A stretch of DNA of 64,000 nucleotides. Origin: Brevibacterium daeguense. GTDB lineage: Bacteria > Actinomycetota > Actinomycetes > Actinomycetales > Brevibacteriaceae. The notes beneath the pieces were generated by a model, which did no database searches, was not told where the DNA came from, and was given only the letters and a program-made list of their open reading frames with translations. Made by a program: the position numbers and the translations under genes. Where the stretch lies: assembly GCF_021729135.1 (NCBI RefSeq), contig NZ_JAJTWW010000001.1:1-64000 (forward strand). The letters run 5' to 3'. Positions 35,085 to 43,116 of the stretch are shown here, one piece after another; the stretch's first letter is position 1; each line of letters starts with the position of its first letter.

Positions 35085-37134
35085 ACAGCCGGCCCGCGCC
35101 TCGGCCGTCGGCCGACTCGCCCGCGCCGCGGATGTCGAGCGGTCCACGCTCGCCCGCGCCTCGGGTATCGAGCGATCCGCGCTCGCCCTCGGGCGCCAGA
35201 CCGAGGATCGACTCCGCGATCCGGTGGGCGTCGATGAGGGACTGAGCACGTTTGCCCGGGTTGGCGGCGATCGCCAGGCCCAGCTGCACCGCGGACAGCT
35301 GGATGGACAGGCAGTGGCGGCGCGGGTGAGCATGCCCGCGGGCGTCGACCGTGCGATGGGCGGGGCCTTCGACGACGATGCCGCTCAGCGGCTGCTCGAT
35401 CCCGTCGGGGCCGATGTGGGCGGCGACCGCCAGCTGGCCGCGCTCGAGCATTCCGGAGATCAGCTCGTCGGCGGCATAGCGCACCTGATTCGCCGGGGAC
35501 GCCGCATCGACCAGGGCCGGAGCGCGCACCGGCTGAGGCACGGCGGGGGAGTCCGCGATGAATGCTGCGGGCTCTCCGGCGCGGGAGGTCGTGATGCGCA
35601 CCTCCGGACCGACGAAGTCGACGAGCCCCGCCTCCGTCAGCGCGATGAGCTCGGCATAGCGCTGCGGGGGAGGGCCATCGCAGATGCCGGCCACGAAGTC
35701 CTCGAACCAGCCGCGGATCTCGGTGACCAGGCTGGCCTCCGCGATCCGCCCCGCCGCCACGAGCTCCTTGAGGTAGGCGCGCGCGGACCACAGGACCGCG
35801 AACAGCGACTTCTCCGGGGACCGCTCGGGTCCGAGCCTTGAGGCGGCGAGGTCGGCGCGCAGGAAGTCGAGCATCCATGCCGCCAGCGAACCCGCCCCGC
35901 CGCGTCGCTGAGCGAATTCCAGCCCTTCCAGGGGACGGAGGAACCGGCGCAGGTCGAGTCTGCGTGAGGAGTCGGCGACGACGTCCGCCTCGATCGCCGA
36001 CCACGCCGGGGACTCGCGGGTGAGCCGGCCGGGTCGATGGTCGGTCTCCCGGGTCTCGGCCGCGGCGCGCCGGCTCAGGTGCCGGTCGACGCCCTCGACG
36101 AGGGCCTCCTTGAGGCGGCCCGGATCGGCGGCGAACGCCTCGCGCTCGGACAGTGCCAGCGCGGCGTACCAGCCATGCCGGACGTCGGCGAGGATCAGCG
36201 GCCACAGCTGGTCGTTGAAATGCAGCGGCTCGTCGTCACCTGCGAGCCGTTCGACGTTCTCCGGTGTGAAGTAGCGGAGACGGTGGTCGGTCAGCGGATG
36301 CTCCGGGGTGATCGGCTTGGTCCGGTAGGGCACCCCGCGGCGGGACGAGGGAGCGAGGATCGGCTCGTGCCCGCTGGGGTGGTAGGCGAGGCCGTCGGCG
36401 GTCTCCTCGAACCGGCCGCCTCTGCCGGTCGTCAGCAGGGTCTGGAGGTCGAAGAAGTTGAGCCCGAACCCGCGGAAGATCACCGGTTCGCCCGCTGGGA
36501 GGCGCTCCACCTGTGCTTCCGCGGGCAGTCCGGGCGGCAGATAGGTCAGGTGCGAGTCGGCGGCGAACCGCGCCCAGGCCGCTCGCTCGTCAGTGAGCTG
36601 GGCGGGAATGTGGCCGACGCTGAGGACGACCGCCTCGGCCTCGACGGTGGTGCCGTCGGACAGCCGGACGAGCTGGGCCTGATCGCGGGAGTCGATTCCG
36701 GTCGGCTCCACGATCGCCGTCGCCGAGGCGGGATGATGCACCGTGGTCACGTTCGCCGCTGCATGGGCGCGGATATGGTCGTGGGCCCAGCAGAGATAGC
36801 GGCCGTAGAGCGCTCGGCTGGCGAAGGTCGAGTCCGGCTTCGCAGTGCCGCCGCGGGTGCGATACCACTCGGCCATGTCCGGGCCGGTGTCGGCGAAGTC
36901 GACGCCGCAGCTGGCATCCGGGAAGACCGTCTGCTCCCCGAGCGTGGTGTTCATGAGCAGTTCCGGATGCTGATCCGTCCGCCACACCTGGCCCGCACCG
37001 GGCGGGTGCGGGTCGATGAGATGGATCTCGAGGTGGGATTCCACCCGCGGGGCCAGTGCGGTCAGCCGTTCGAAGACGCTCAGTCCGCGCGGGCCGACGC
37101 CGATGATCGCGATCCGCAGCCGGTCACCCGTCAT
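35068..37134 (-). CDS. FAD/NAD(P)-binding oxidoreductase-like protein
   Basis: A 688-residue flavoprotein-like protein. It begins RLRIAIIGVGPRGLSVFERL, the dinucleotide-binding fold of the FAD-NAD(P)-binding (NAD_binding_9-like) family, followed by PPGAGQVWR, DMAEWYR and AEAVVLSVGH, and a second segment PVIFRGFGLNFFDLQTLLTTGRGG in the middle. Family members are mostly uncharacterised or linked to natural-product tailoring. The C-terminal 40 residues are low complexity (RGAGERGPLDIRGAGE), built from a roughly 33-bp DNA repeat. Start ATG overlaps the LCP stop (ATGA). The pair is odd: an envelope enzyme coupled to a flavoprotein. Confidence 0.78.
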   Translation of the reverse strand: MTGDRLRIAIIGVGPRGLSVFERLTALAPRVESHLEIHLIDPHPPGAGQVWRTDQHPELLMNTTLGEQTVFPDASCGVDFADTGPDMAEWYRTRGGTAKPDSTFASRALYGRYLCWAHDHIRAHAAANVTTVHHPASATAIVEPTGIDSRDQAQLVRLSDGTTVEAEAVVLSVGHIPAQLTDERAAWARFAADSHLTYLPPGLPAEAQVERLPAGEPVIFRGFGLNFFDLQTLLTTGRGGRFEETADGLAYHPSGHEPILAPSSRRGVPYRTKPITPEHPLTDHRLRYFTPENVERLAGDDEPLHFNDQLWPLILADVRHGWYAALALSEREAFAADPGRLKEALVEGVDRHLSRRAAAETRETDHRPGRLTRESPAWSAIEADVVADSSRRLDLRRFLRPLEGLEFAQRRGGAGSLAAWMLDFLRADLAASRLGPERSPEKSLFAVLWSARAYLKELVAAGRIAEASLVTEIRGWFEDFVAGICDGPPPQRYAELIALTEAGLVDFVGPEVRITTSRAGEPAAFIADSPAVPQPVRAPALVDAASPANQVRYAADELISGMLERGQLAVAAHIGPDGIEQPLSGIVVEGPAHRTVDARGHAHPRRHCLSIQLSAVQLGLAIAANPGKRAQSLIDAHRIAESILGLAPEGERGSLDTRGAGERGPLDIRGAGESADGRGAGRLSTARS

Positions 37135-39437
37135 CCCCGACCGGCCTCTGCTCCGGCACCTCCGGCAGCTCCGGCTCCGGTGTCAGCGCCGGTCCCGTCT
37201 GCGGCGCCGGCCGCGCCTGCTCCGGCACCTCCGGCAGCCCCGGCGTCGGTGGGTCCGGGGTAACCCGGCCACGGATCACCCGGCGTGTAGCCCTCGGGGA
37301 AGCACATGCCCTCGGTGTTCTCGATGCCCGGTGCCGGGTCCTCGCCGCCCTGACCGCCTTCGCCGCCTGCGTCCTCGGGGGCGGGTTCATCCGTCGGTGC
37401 CGCCGGGGACTCCTCGCCCGCGGCGCCCGCCTCGGTGGTCTCCTGCTGGGCCTCCTGCTCGGCCTGGCTGTCCACCTGCGGGTTCACCTGATCCTGCACC
37501 CACGTGTGGAGCGCCTCGAAGTCGGGGTTGGTGGTGTCCACGACGTCGTTGTTGATCTGAGCGGACTTGATCTCCGCGCTCTGCATGTCGACGGCGAGCT
37601 CGACGAATGCCGGCACCTCGTGCTGGGGAATGTCAGTGGCCACGTTCTTCCCGGCGCTGCCGGCGAGCTTCGGGTAGGCCATCGCGATCTCCTGCGGATC
37701 GACCTGGTCGAGCGTCGTCTTGATCATGCGCTGCTGGCGGCACATGCGGTCGTAGTTGTCGCTGCCCTCGCGGGAGCGGACGTACCACAGCGCTTCGTAG
37801 CCGTCGAGCGTCTGCGGGCCGGGATCGATCCAGCCGTGGATCTTGTTCTTCATCCCGGTGTTGAGGTTGGTGCCGCCGCCCATCGGGATGGGCCGCTCGA
37901 CCACGATATCGACGCCGCCGATCGCGTCCACGACGTCCTCGAAGCCCTCCATGTCCACCGAGGCGAAGTAGTCGAGCTGCAGCCCGAGCGATCCCTCGAC
38001 CGCCTGCATGGTGGCGAACATGCCCGGCTCGAGGCCGCCGGTGTCGCCGACCTGGTCCGGGTTCTGCTCCGCCCAGGTCCACACGGCGTTGATCATCGAC
38101 TCCTGCGGGCCGAAGGCGTTGAAGCCGTAGGGGAAGACCGATGCGAGCTGGGAGCCCTCGGGGAAGATCGGCAGCGCCAGGTTGCGGGGAACGGAGATCA
38201 GCGTGGTCGCTCCGGTCCGGGTATCGATCGAGGCGACGAGCTGAGTGTCCGGCCGGGTGCCCTCGCGGCCCTCCCCGGTGTCACGGCCGATCAGGAACAC
38301 ATTGATGCGCGGCGTGTCCGCCCACAGATCCTGCTTGTCCTGCACCAGTCCACCCGAATTGCCGAACACCTGCGAGATCGTTGAACCCTGGACCCGTGCG
38401 TAGCCGGCGCCCACACCGAGGGGAACCGCGATGCAGATCATCAGCGACGCGACGAGCACCCCGCCGAGCAGCTTCTGCGAGCTCCGCAGGAGCTCGCCCC
38501 GCTTGAGGATCGCGTAGGTGCGCAGGATCACGAACAGCCACAGCAGGGTGCCCAGGATCAGCAGGATCGCCGTAGTGTTGAGGATCAGGGGGCTGGAGAT
38601 GATGCGGCCGGCGGCGCGGACGGGTCCGCGGTAGATGACCCAGGCCATGACAGCCAGGATGCCGGCGAAGAAGCCGATGAGGAGGAACCAGCCGAGCCTC
38701 GAGTTCTTGCCCCGGATCATCCCCAGACCGGGGAAGGCCGTGCCCAGACTCGTCCAGCCCACGATGCCCGGGAAGCCGTCGCCCACGCGGGTCGATCGGC
38801 GAGGGCTGGGGTTCTCCTCCCGCGCGGCCTCCCGCAGCGAGGGCGAGGACAGTGCCGGCAGCGATCCGCCGCCGGAGCGATCGCGACCGCCGCGGCCGGA
38901 CCTGCCTCCGGTGGCCGCGCCTTCGCGCTTCGGCGGCACCCAGCGCTTCCGGCTGCGGCGCCGGCGTTCGGCCTCGCGCGCCTCGGCCCGGGTCGAGGGG
39001 GAGTCCGCCGCGGCCGCGGCAGCCGCGCCGGCGCTCGCCGCTGCCGCCTTCCGTGGGTCCACGCCGCGGCGGGTTCCTGCGGAGGAGTCGCCGGCGTGAC
39101 GCGGTCGAGCGCTCGCGCCGGGTTCGCGGCGATTCACATGCTGTTCGGCAGCCCGCGGCCGAGGCGCCGGCGGGTGGGGGCGATCCGCCGGCTGCGCGCG
39201 GCGCGGCGTCCGACCGGACTCGGCCCGGTCGGCGGCGTCCGCACGGGCGGACGCGCCCCGGCCCGGAACCGCCTGCTCGGGAAATGTGCGCTGGCTCGGG
39301 GGAGTGGGGCTCGACTGGCTGGGGGTGGACGTCTGCTGCTCGCCGCGGAGGCGGGGACGCTTGGATGCCCTGAAGGCAGCGCTGTTGGGCTGGCTGCCAG
39401 TTCCCGACTCAGGGTCCCCGTTCTCGTGCTGCGGCAA
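37131..39437 (-). CDS. LytR-CpsA-Psr (LCP) family protein
   Basis: A 768-residue LCP protein, a membrane enzyme that attaches lipid-linked glycopolymers to peptidoglycan. The first 235 residues are a basic, Arg/Ala/Pro-rich cytoplasmic extension. Three hydrophobic helices follow (LGWFLLIGFFAGILAVMAWVI, LNTTAILLILGTLLWLFVIL, VASLMICIAVPLGVGAG). The catalytic LCP domain follows: NVFLIGRDTG, RPDTQLVASID, SVPRNL (conserved Arg), YRRDRM-like DNYDRMCRQQR near 585, and a Gly/Ala/Pro-rich tail. The start is TTG at 39437, with GAGGAAT upstream and AAGGAG slightly further; no better start exists. The stop overlaps the next gene by 4 bp. Confidence 0.88.
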   Translation of the reverse strand: MPQHENGDPESGTGSQPNSAAFRASKRPRLRGEQQTSTPSQSSPTPPSQRTFPEQAVPGRGASARADAADRAESGRTPRRAQPADRPHPPAPRPRAAEQHVNRREPGASARPRHAGDSSAGTRRGVDPRKAAAASAGAAAAAAADSPSTRAEAREAERRRRSRKRWVPPKREGAATGGRSGRGGRDRSGGGSLPALSSPSLREAAREENPSPRRSTRVGDGFPGIVGWTSLGTAFPGLGMIRGKNSRLGWFLLIGFFAGILAVMAWVIYRGPVRAAGRIISSPLILNTTAILLILGTLLWLFVILRTYAILKRGELLRSSQKLLGGVLVASLMICIAVPLGVGAGYARVQGSTISQVFGNSGGLVQDKQDLWADTPRINVFLIGRDTGEGREGTRPDTQLVASIDTRTGATTLISVPRNLALPIFPEGSQLASVFPYGFNAFGPQESMINAVWTWAEQNPDQVGDTGGLEPGMFATMQAVEGSLGLQLDYFASVDMEGFEDVVDAIGGVDIVVERPIPMGGGTNLNTGMKNKIHGWIDPGPQTLDGYEALWYVRSREGSDNYDRMCRQQRMIKTTLDQVDPQEIAMAYPKLAGSAGKNVATDIPQHEVPAFVELAVDMQSAEIKSAQINNDVVDTTNPDFEALHTWVQDQVNPQVDSQAEQEAQQETTEAGAAGEESPAAPTDEPAPEDAGGEGGQGGEDPAPGIENTEGMCFPEGYTPGDPWPGYPGPTDAGAAGGAGAGAAGAADGTGADTGAGAAGGAGAEAGRG

Positions 39438-39598
39438 TTCCTCACTCCTTGGGCTGCTTCAGCAGGTGTCAGAACACAACTGCGGGGTCGACGTGCGGCC
39501 CCGTCGCGCTCGTCGACGTACTTTCACAATGATCGGTGGTCGAGTCTACGGCGATTACATGTGGTTTCAGTGTAATTCGGGTGAGCGGCGGCTCCGCT

Positions 39599-39627
39599 TT
39601 GCCCGGACCGCGCCGAGTCGGTAGTCT
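39599..39627 (+). promoter_or_regulatory. Candidate tRNA-Ser promoter
   Basis: TTGCCC (39599-39604) and TAGTCT (39622-39627) at 17-bp spacing end 28 bp before the tRNA. Confidence 0.45.
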
Positions 39628-39655
39628 TGTGCTGGTCGCGCTCGTCGTGACCTCT

Positions 39656-39744
39656 GGAGTCGTGGCTGAGCGGCCTAAAGCACCACCCTGCTAAGGTGGA
39701 GTCCTCTGAATTGGGGACCGTGGGTTCAAATCCCACCGGCTCCG
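39656..39744 (+). tRNA. tRNA-Ser (GCT)
   Basis: An 89-nt serine tRNA. Acceptor GGAGTCG pairs with CGGCTCC; the anticodon stem CCACC/GGTGG encloses the loop CTGCTAA with anticodon GCT, reading AGC/AGU; a long variable arm and T arm GGGTTCAAATCCC follow. No CCA is encoded. Its 3' end is the attachment site of an integrated element, whose other end repeats the last 20 bases. Confidence 0.95.
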
Positions 39745-39746
39745 CA
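39725..39746 (+). repeat. attL-like repeat in tRNA-Ser
   Basis: 22 bp starting TTCAAATCCCACCGGCTCCG, spanning the T arm and acceptor 3' end, is repeated exactly at 42944-42965. Confidence 0.88.
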
Positions 39747-39754
39747 CCGGATCG

Positions 39755-39794
39755 AAGCCCTGAGAACCGCTAGAACAAGCGGCTCTCAGGGCTT
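39755..39794. terminator. Terminator-like hairpin inside attL flank
   Basis: AAGCCCTGAGA (39755-39765) pairs with TCTCAGGGCTT (39784-39794), then TCTCGTTT follows. It can end tRNA-Ser transcription and, in the other direction, the integrase transcript. Confidence 0.7.
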
Positions 39795-39813
39795 TCTCGT
39801 TTCATCAGAATCG

Positions 39814-39827
39814 GTCCGTGAGCACAT
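39814..39827. promoter_or_regulatory. Candidate integrase arm site at the left end
   Basis: GTCCGTGAGCACAT, identical to 42825-42838 near the right end, lies 7 bp beyond the integrase stop codon. See the right-end pair of TGAGCACAT sites. Confidence 0.55.
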
Positions 39828-39833
39828 CTGATT

Positions 39834-40913
39834 TCAGACCGCCTCGGCGCGTGCCTTGTCGAGAGCATCGGCTACGACGTCGAGATCGTCATCGAAGAGG
39901 TCGCTGTACACGTCGAGCGTCATCGCCGCCGAGGCGTGCCCGAGCATCCTCTGCACGGCCTTCACGTTCGCCCCGGCTTGCACCGAGAGCGAGGCCGCAG
40001 TGTGGCGCAGCTCGTGCACCGTTAGCGACGGCAGACCGGAGACCCTGATCGCAGTCTTCAGCCATGACCGTTTCGTTTCACCGCTGTTCGGTCGGCGCAG
40101 GTGCCCACCCTCGCGGCCGGGAAACAGAATGTCGTCCGGTGTCTTGCCGGCGCACTGGGCGGCGATGTCGGCAGCGAGGAACGCCGGGTACACCACCTGC
40201 CGGCGCTCGTGATTCTTCGGTGTGCTGACGATGATCTTGGAGCCCACCTCGACGGCATTCTGAATGATACTGAACCGCCGACGTAGCGGGTTCACGTCTC
40301 GCACCCGGAGCCCCGACAGTTCGCCCCATCGCATCCCGCAGTAGGCCAATACGCGGATAATGAGAGCGTGCTCGCCGGACGCTACCGCGAGATCGTCAAC
40401 CTGCTTGTGAGTCAGGTAGATGTGCTCCGAGCGACGCTTGCGCGGCAGGTTGTCGATGAGGCGGGCGGGGTTCGCATTAATCCGCCGATCCTTCACCGCG
40501 TCATCGAGGATGCCGGCCAGCACACCATAGGCGCGGATCGTAGTGGTGGGGGAGGCGTCGAAACCAGCAACCCAATCCGCGACTTCGCTGGTAGTGATCG
40601 TGCCGACCTTATAGGAGCCCCAACGTGGCTGCACTTGCACGCTCCATGCCGATTTCAGTGGCCGGAGCGAGGACGGCTTGAGGTGCGACTGTCGAGATAG
40701 CCATTCACTGCCGAGCGTGTCGATAGTGGCCCTTGTCAGCGCTGGATCAATGAAAGTGCCCCACGCCTGCGAAACCTCGTTGTCAGCAGCCCACAGTCGG
40801 GCATCCCGCTTGGTCTTGAATCCACGTTTCGTAGATTGCTTCCGGTCGGGCTTGCGATACCGCACCGCGTAACGTCTGCCGGCTTTTGTCTGGCATTCCT
40901 CAATCGTTGCCAC
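39834..40913 (-). CDS. Tyrosine recombinase / integrase
   Basis: A 359-residue phage-type integrase. The N-terminal part is an arm-binding/AP2-like domain (ECQTKAGRRYAVRYRKPDRKQSTKRGFKTKRDARLW region) and a SAM-like core-binding domain follows at residues about 65-150. The catalytic residues are all visible: Arg195 (CGMRWGELSGL), His300 and Arg303 (VHELRHTAASLS), His326 (LGHASAAMT) and Tyr336 (LDVYSDLF). It lies 90 bp from the tRNA-Ser end and reads toward it, as usual for tRNA-targeting integrases. It should catalyse insertion and excision of the 3.2-kb island. No excisionase is recognised by sequence, although a small gene next to it could be one. Confidence 0.95.
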   Translation of the reverse strand: MATIEECQTKAGRRYAVRYRKPDRKQSTKRGFKTKRDARLWAADNEVSQAWGTFIDPALTRATIDTLGSEWLSRQSHLKPSSLRPLKSAWSVQVQPRWGSYKVGTITTSEVADWVAGFDASPTTTIRAYGVLAGILDDAVKDRRINANPARLIDNLPRKRRSEHIYLTHKQVDDLAVASGEHALIIRVLAYCGMRWGELSGLRVRDVNPLRRRFSIIQNAVEVGSKIIVSTPKNHERRQVVYPAFLAADIAAQCAGKTPDDILFPGREGGHLRRPNSGETKRSWLKTAIRVSGLPSLTVHELRHTAASLSVQAGANVKAVQRMLGHASAAMTLDVYSDLFDDDLDVVADALDKARAEAV

Positions 40914-41017
40914 GGTCCAGCTCTTCTCGAATCTCTGTCAGCAGTTTTCTTGTGACTTGGCCTTTCGCTTGGGCCGACGCCCCTGGAGGTGACCGCTTCT
41001 CGACCTCTACGGAGAGG

Positions 41018-41146
41018 ATGTCTCCCCACAGCTTCACTGTGCGGATGCCGGATGAGGTGGAGCAGGGGAATGTGAAGGCGCAGCGGGCGGCGCAGGCTCA
41101 TTGGAGGCGGGAGTCGAGGAGGCGTAATGGCTCGGTGGCGCAGTGA
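41018..41146 (+). CDS. Possible 42-residue basic protein on the island
   Basis: ATG at 41018 after GGAGAGG opens a frame of 42 residues, MSPHSFTVRMPDEVEQGNVK followed by an Arg/Ala-rich helix ending NGSVAQ. The pattern of a short strand then basic helix resembles ribbon-helix-helix proteins (VRMPDEVEQ as strand plus turn), so it may be a small DNA-binding protein. It is divergent from the integrase (104-bp gap) and overlaps the next gene by 20 bp. It was too short for routine calling. Confidence 0.5.
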   Translation: MSPHSFTVRMPDEVEQGNVKAQRAAQAHWRRESRRRNGSVAQ

Positions 41147-41474
41147 CAGTGTTGGGGAGGTGTCTGGTCCGCGCCGGTTCACGGTTGGGGAGTTGGAGCG
41201 GATCAGTGAGCTGACGTGGGGTTTGACGACGTTTGATCGGGGCCGGTTTTGGGATTCGGATCATGTGGAGTTGCGGGAGTCGTGGCGTCGGGAGTTGGAG
41301 GGGTTGCATGAGGCTGCGGACCGGCGTCGAACGAGTCTGCATTCGCTGTGGGAGCTGTCGCGCGTGCTCGATCCTGAGGAGGCGTTCTACACGGAGGTGA
41401 CGGGTGAAGTGTATGCGCCGGGATCGGGGCATTGCTTCGCCGCTGGGGAGCCGTGGAGTAGCGCTGCCGACTGA
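41127..41474 (+). CDS. Island protein of unknown function, 115 residues
   Basis: A 115-residue soluble protein, MARWRSDSVGEVSGPRRFTV at the start, rich in Glu, Arg and Trp, helical by appearance. I recognise no family. The start overlaps the upstream small gene, so the two are probably one transcript divergent from the integrase. Codons end in G and T far more than in the flanking chromosome (for example TTG, GGT, GAT and TTT are frequent), a mark of recent transfer. No catalytic motif. Confidence 0.5.
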   Translation: MARWRSDSVGEVSGPRRFTVGELERISELTWGLTTFDRGRFWDSDHVELRESWRRELEGLHEAADRRRTSLHSLWELSRVLDPEEAFYTEVTGEVYAPGSGHCFAAGEPWSSAAD

Positions 41475-41542
41475 TGTGGGGAGGGGGTGGCCGGCGTTTC
41501 TGCCCGAGCCGTGCCCATCCCTCTGCCCGACGCTGGTGCGGC

Positions 41543-42112
41543 TTAATCTGTAGACGCGGAATCGAGCCAGCCGGCGTCTCTGCTCTGCTCAATGAACTTG
41601 ACCGTCTTGATGACGGTCTCGCGGATCATCGCTGAATCGTAAAGTCGGATCAGCAGAGCTTCGTTCTCGGGCAGACTCTTCAGTTCACGATACTTGTCAA
41701 AGTCGGCGTGCAGGAGGCGTCCATAGGCGAGCAACTTCCATGTGTGGCGGTACCCGATGTTCTTTCCGTTGGCTACCACCTTGCGGCCAGCTTCAGTGCC
41801 GGCATAGACGCGCTTATACGTTGCATCGGCCTCGTCCATCGCATTAGATGCATCAACGCCGACCGACCCTGCGAGAACTCGCAACGACTTGAATACTGCC
41901 GGAAGGTGGACGGTTTCCCCTTGCGTCAAGAATTTGCGCTCAAGCATCGTTCGCACGCTCAAGGCGATCCTCTCGGCGCGAGTGAACGGCCGACCTACCA
42001 CGCGCGATTCGAACAGGCCGAGTTCGTCAACGAAGCTGAGATAATCGCGTGCAAGATCATGGAACATGTCGATACGTTGGCCGTCGCTCGGTTCTGTCGT
42101 CCCCTGGGTCAT
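41543..42112 (-). CDS. Island protein of unknown function, 189 residues
   Basis: A 189-residue all-helical soluble protein with no recognised family. The helical core reads VVGRPFTRAERIALSVRTML, LPAVFKSLRVLAG and ATYKRVYAGTEAGRKVVANG, then LLAYGRLLHADFDKYRELK. Its codons are less GC-biased than the host's. ATG at 42112 is chosen as the first methionine; no good RBS is present and an ATG 21 bp upstream is possible. It faces the integrase end and is preceded by an AT-rich region with a palindrome that may hold its promoter. It may be the accessory cargo of the island. Confidence 0.6.
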   Translation of the reverse strand: MTQGTTEPSDGQRIDMFHDLARDYLSFVDELGLFESRVVGRPFTRAERIALSVRTMLERKFLTQGETVHLPAVFKSLRVLAGSVGVDASNAMDEADATYKRVYAGTEAGRKVVANGKNIGYRHTWKLLAYGRLLHADFDKYRELKSLPENEALLIRLYDSAMIRETVIKTVKFIEQSRDAGWLDSASTD

Positions 42113-42281
42113 GCATCGAGGATATGTCACCACTCAACCGGCGAACAGCCGCACATCACCGACCTCATGGAGCCCGGTAACGGTCACCGCGACCTCATGG
42201 ACGTTCAGCGTGTCGAGGCGGTAAACGCGATGTTGCCCGGTTCGGCGCTGCGGAGCGGTCGCCTTATTGTTCGTTTTTCGT

Positions 42282-42299
42282 ATTGTTTACTTTTACAAT
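42282..42299. promoter_or_regulatory. AT-rich inverted repeat on the island
   Basis: ATTGTTTACTTTTACAAT has 5-bp arms (ATTGT/ACAAT) in the AT-richest stretch of the window. It lies between two minus-strand island genes and is a candidate promoter/operator of the 189-residue gene. Confidence 0.45.
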
Positions 42300-42379
42300 T
42301 TGACAGTCGTGGCAGCTGGATCGTGATTGCAGGAAATCGACAAAGGGCGTTTTGTAGGGTGGGCTCGACTCGGATGCTG

Positions 42380-42727
42380 TCAGCCGAGCCTGTCTGCCCT
42401 GGTCGACTCGTCGAAACGGGCGACGACTCCTTCAAGGAACCCGATCAGCTGCCCGAGATCCCCAGCATCCACCGCGAATCTCTCCCGATCGTTGAACTGG
42501 AGAGAAACGAAAACGGGCTTGTTCGGGTCACCATCCCAGTCCAGCTGCTCGATGTTGGCGGTCACCGTCCACTCGCCGAGGTCTCGACGGAAGGAGCGGC
42601 CAGTGGTGTAGTCAGTCGACCGGTGATCGAACTCTCCGGGGGATACATTGCAGTTGTCGTGGACGCACCATTCCGGGTGCAGGGCTTCGCTGTTCAGCAT
42701 CTCGACGGTCTCAGTGTTCGTGCGCAT
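42380..42727 (-). CDS. DUF6907-like small protein
   Basis: A 115-residue protein with the pattern HPEWCVHDNC at residues about 16-25, then PGEFDHRSTDY and a beta-rich part (WTVTANIEQLDWDGDPNKPV, VFVSLQFNDRERFAV) ending in an acidic helix AGDLGQLIGFLEGVV. The His/Cys pattern and fold order resemble actinobacterial DUF6907 proteins, which are frequent on plasmids, prophages and islands and have no known function. ATG at 42727 follows GGGAGGACATC; a longer start exists but lacks an RBS. It is the outermost gene at the right end. Confidence 0.65.
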   Translation of the reverse strand: MRTNTETVEMLNSEALHPEWCVHDNCNVSPGEFDHRSTDYTTGRSFRRDLGEWTVTANIEQLDWDGDPNKPVFVSLQFNDRERFAVDAGDLGQLIGFLEGVVARFDESTRADRLG

Positions 42728-42824
42728 GATGTCCTCCCTAGGAATGATGTGGTGCGGTGAAAGGCTAGACAGAGGTGCTGACACGGTGTGTCATGTTCTC
42801 CGGCGCGGGGGAGGTCGGCGCGTA

Positions 42825-42849
42825 GTCCGTGAGCACATTTTGAGCACAT
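42825..42849. promoter_or_regulatory. Candidate integrase arm sites at the right end
   Basis: TGAGCACAT occurs at 42830-42838 and 42841-42849, and GTCCGTGAGCACAT (42825-42838) repeats the left-end site exactly. Two direct copies at one end and one at the other is a usual arm-site layout for tyrosine integrases. Confidence 0.55.
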
Positions 42850-42943
42850 TCTTCCGAGAAACCATCTGATCCAGCGTTATCCCGAATCACCCGTAGGCGC
42901 TTAAACGCTGGGGTCGGCGCTCTGACCAGCACGTATCCGGGGT

Positions 42944-42965
42944 TTCAAATCCCACCGGCTCCGCA
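42944..42965 (+). repeat. attR-like repeat
   Basis: Exact 22-bp copy of 39725-39746 (tRNA-Ser 3' end) without a tRNA body upstream; followed by the hairpin that would have ended the original tRNA transcript. Confidence 0.88.
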
Positions 42966-42970
42966 GATCG

Positions 42971-43018
42971 AAAAGCCCCTGAAGATGCGCCTCGGTGAGG
43001 ACGTGCTTCGGGGGTTTT
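42971..43018 (+). terminator. Original tRNA-Ser terminator
   Basis: AAAAGCCCCTGAAG from 42971 pairs with CTTCGGGGGTTTT ending at 43018 across a 21-nt loop, followed by CTCG. It was probably the tRNA-Ser terminator before the island inserted. Confidence 0.75.
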
Positions 43019-43116
43019 CTCGTTGTCGCTCGCCGCGCCGGTCAGGACCTCGAGGAGCGCCCGGGGCCCGTGTTCGAGGGCTCTGCAGTCGCAGTCCCAA
43101 GTGCTATCTTCGGGTC

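Larger units (their letters stand above)
39725..42965. mobile_element. 3.2-kb integrative island in tRNA-Ser
   Basis: Bounded by 22-bp direct repeats (39725-39746 and 42944-42965), with a tyrosine integrase next to the tRNA end and four small genes of unknown function. The second repeat has no tRNA body before it, so it is the displaced 3' end. The DNA within has stretches clearly richer in A+T, such as 42250-42310, and codons ending in T or G around 41130-41450, unlike the flanks. No structural phage genes, replicase or relaxase are present. It could be a satellite or a reduced prophage. Confidence 0.85.

Noticed and set aside
39814..42849. CRISPR array from the repeated TGAGCACAT motif
   Set aside because: Only three copies, one of them 3 kb away, without regular spacers; arm sites for the integrase explain them better.
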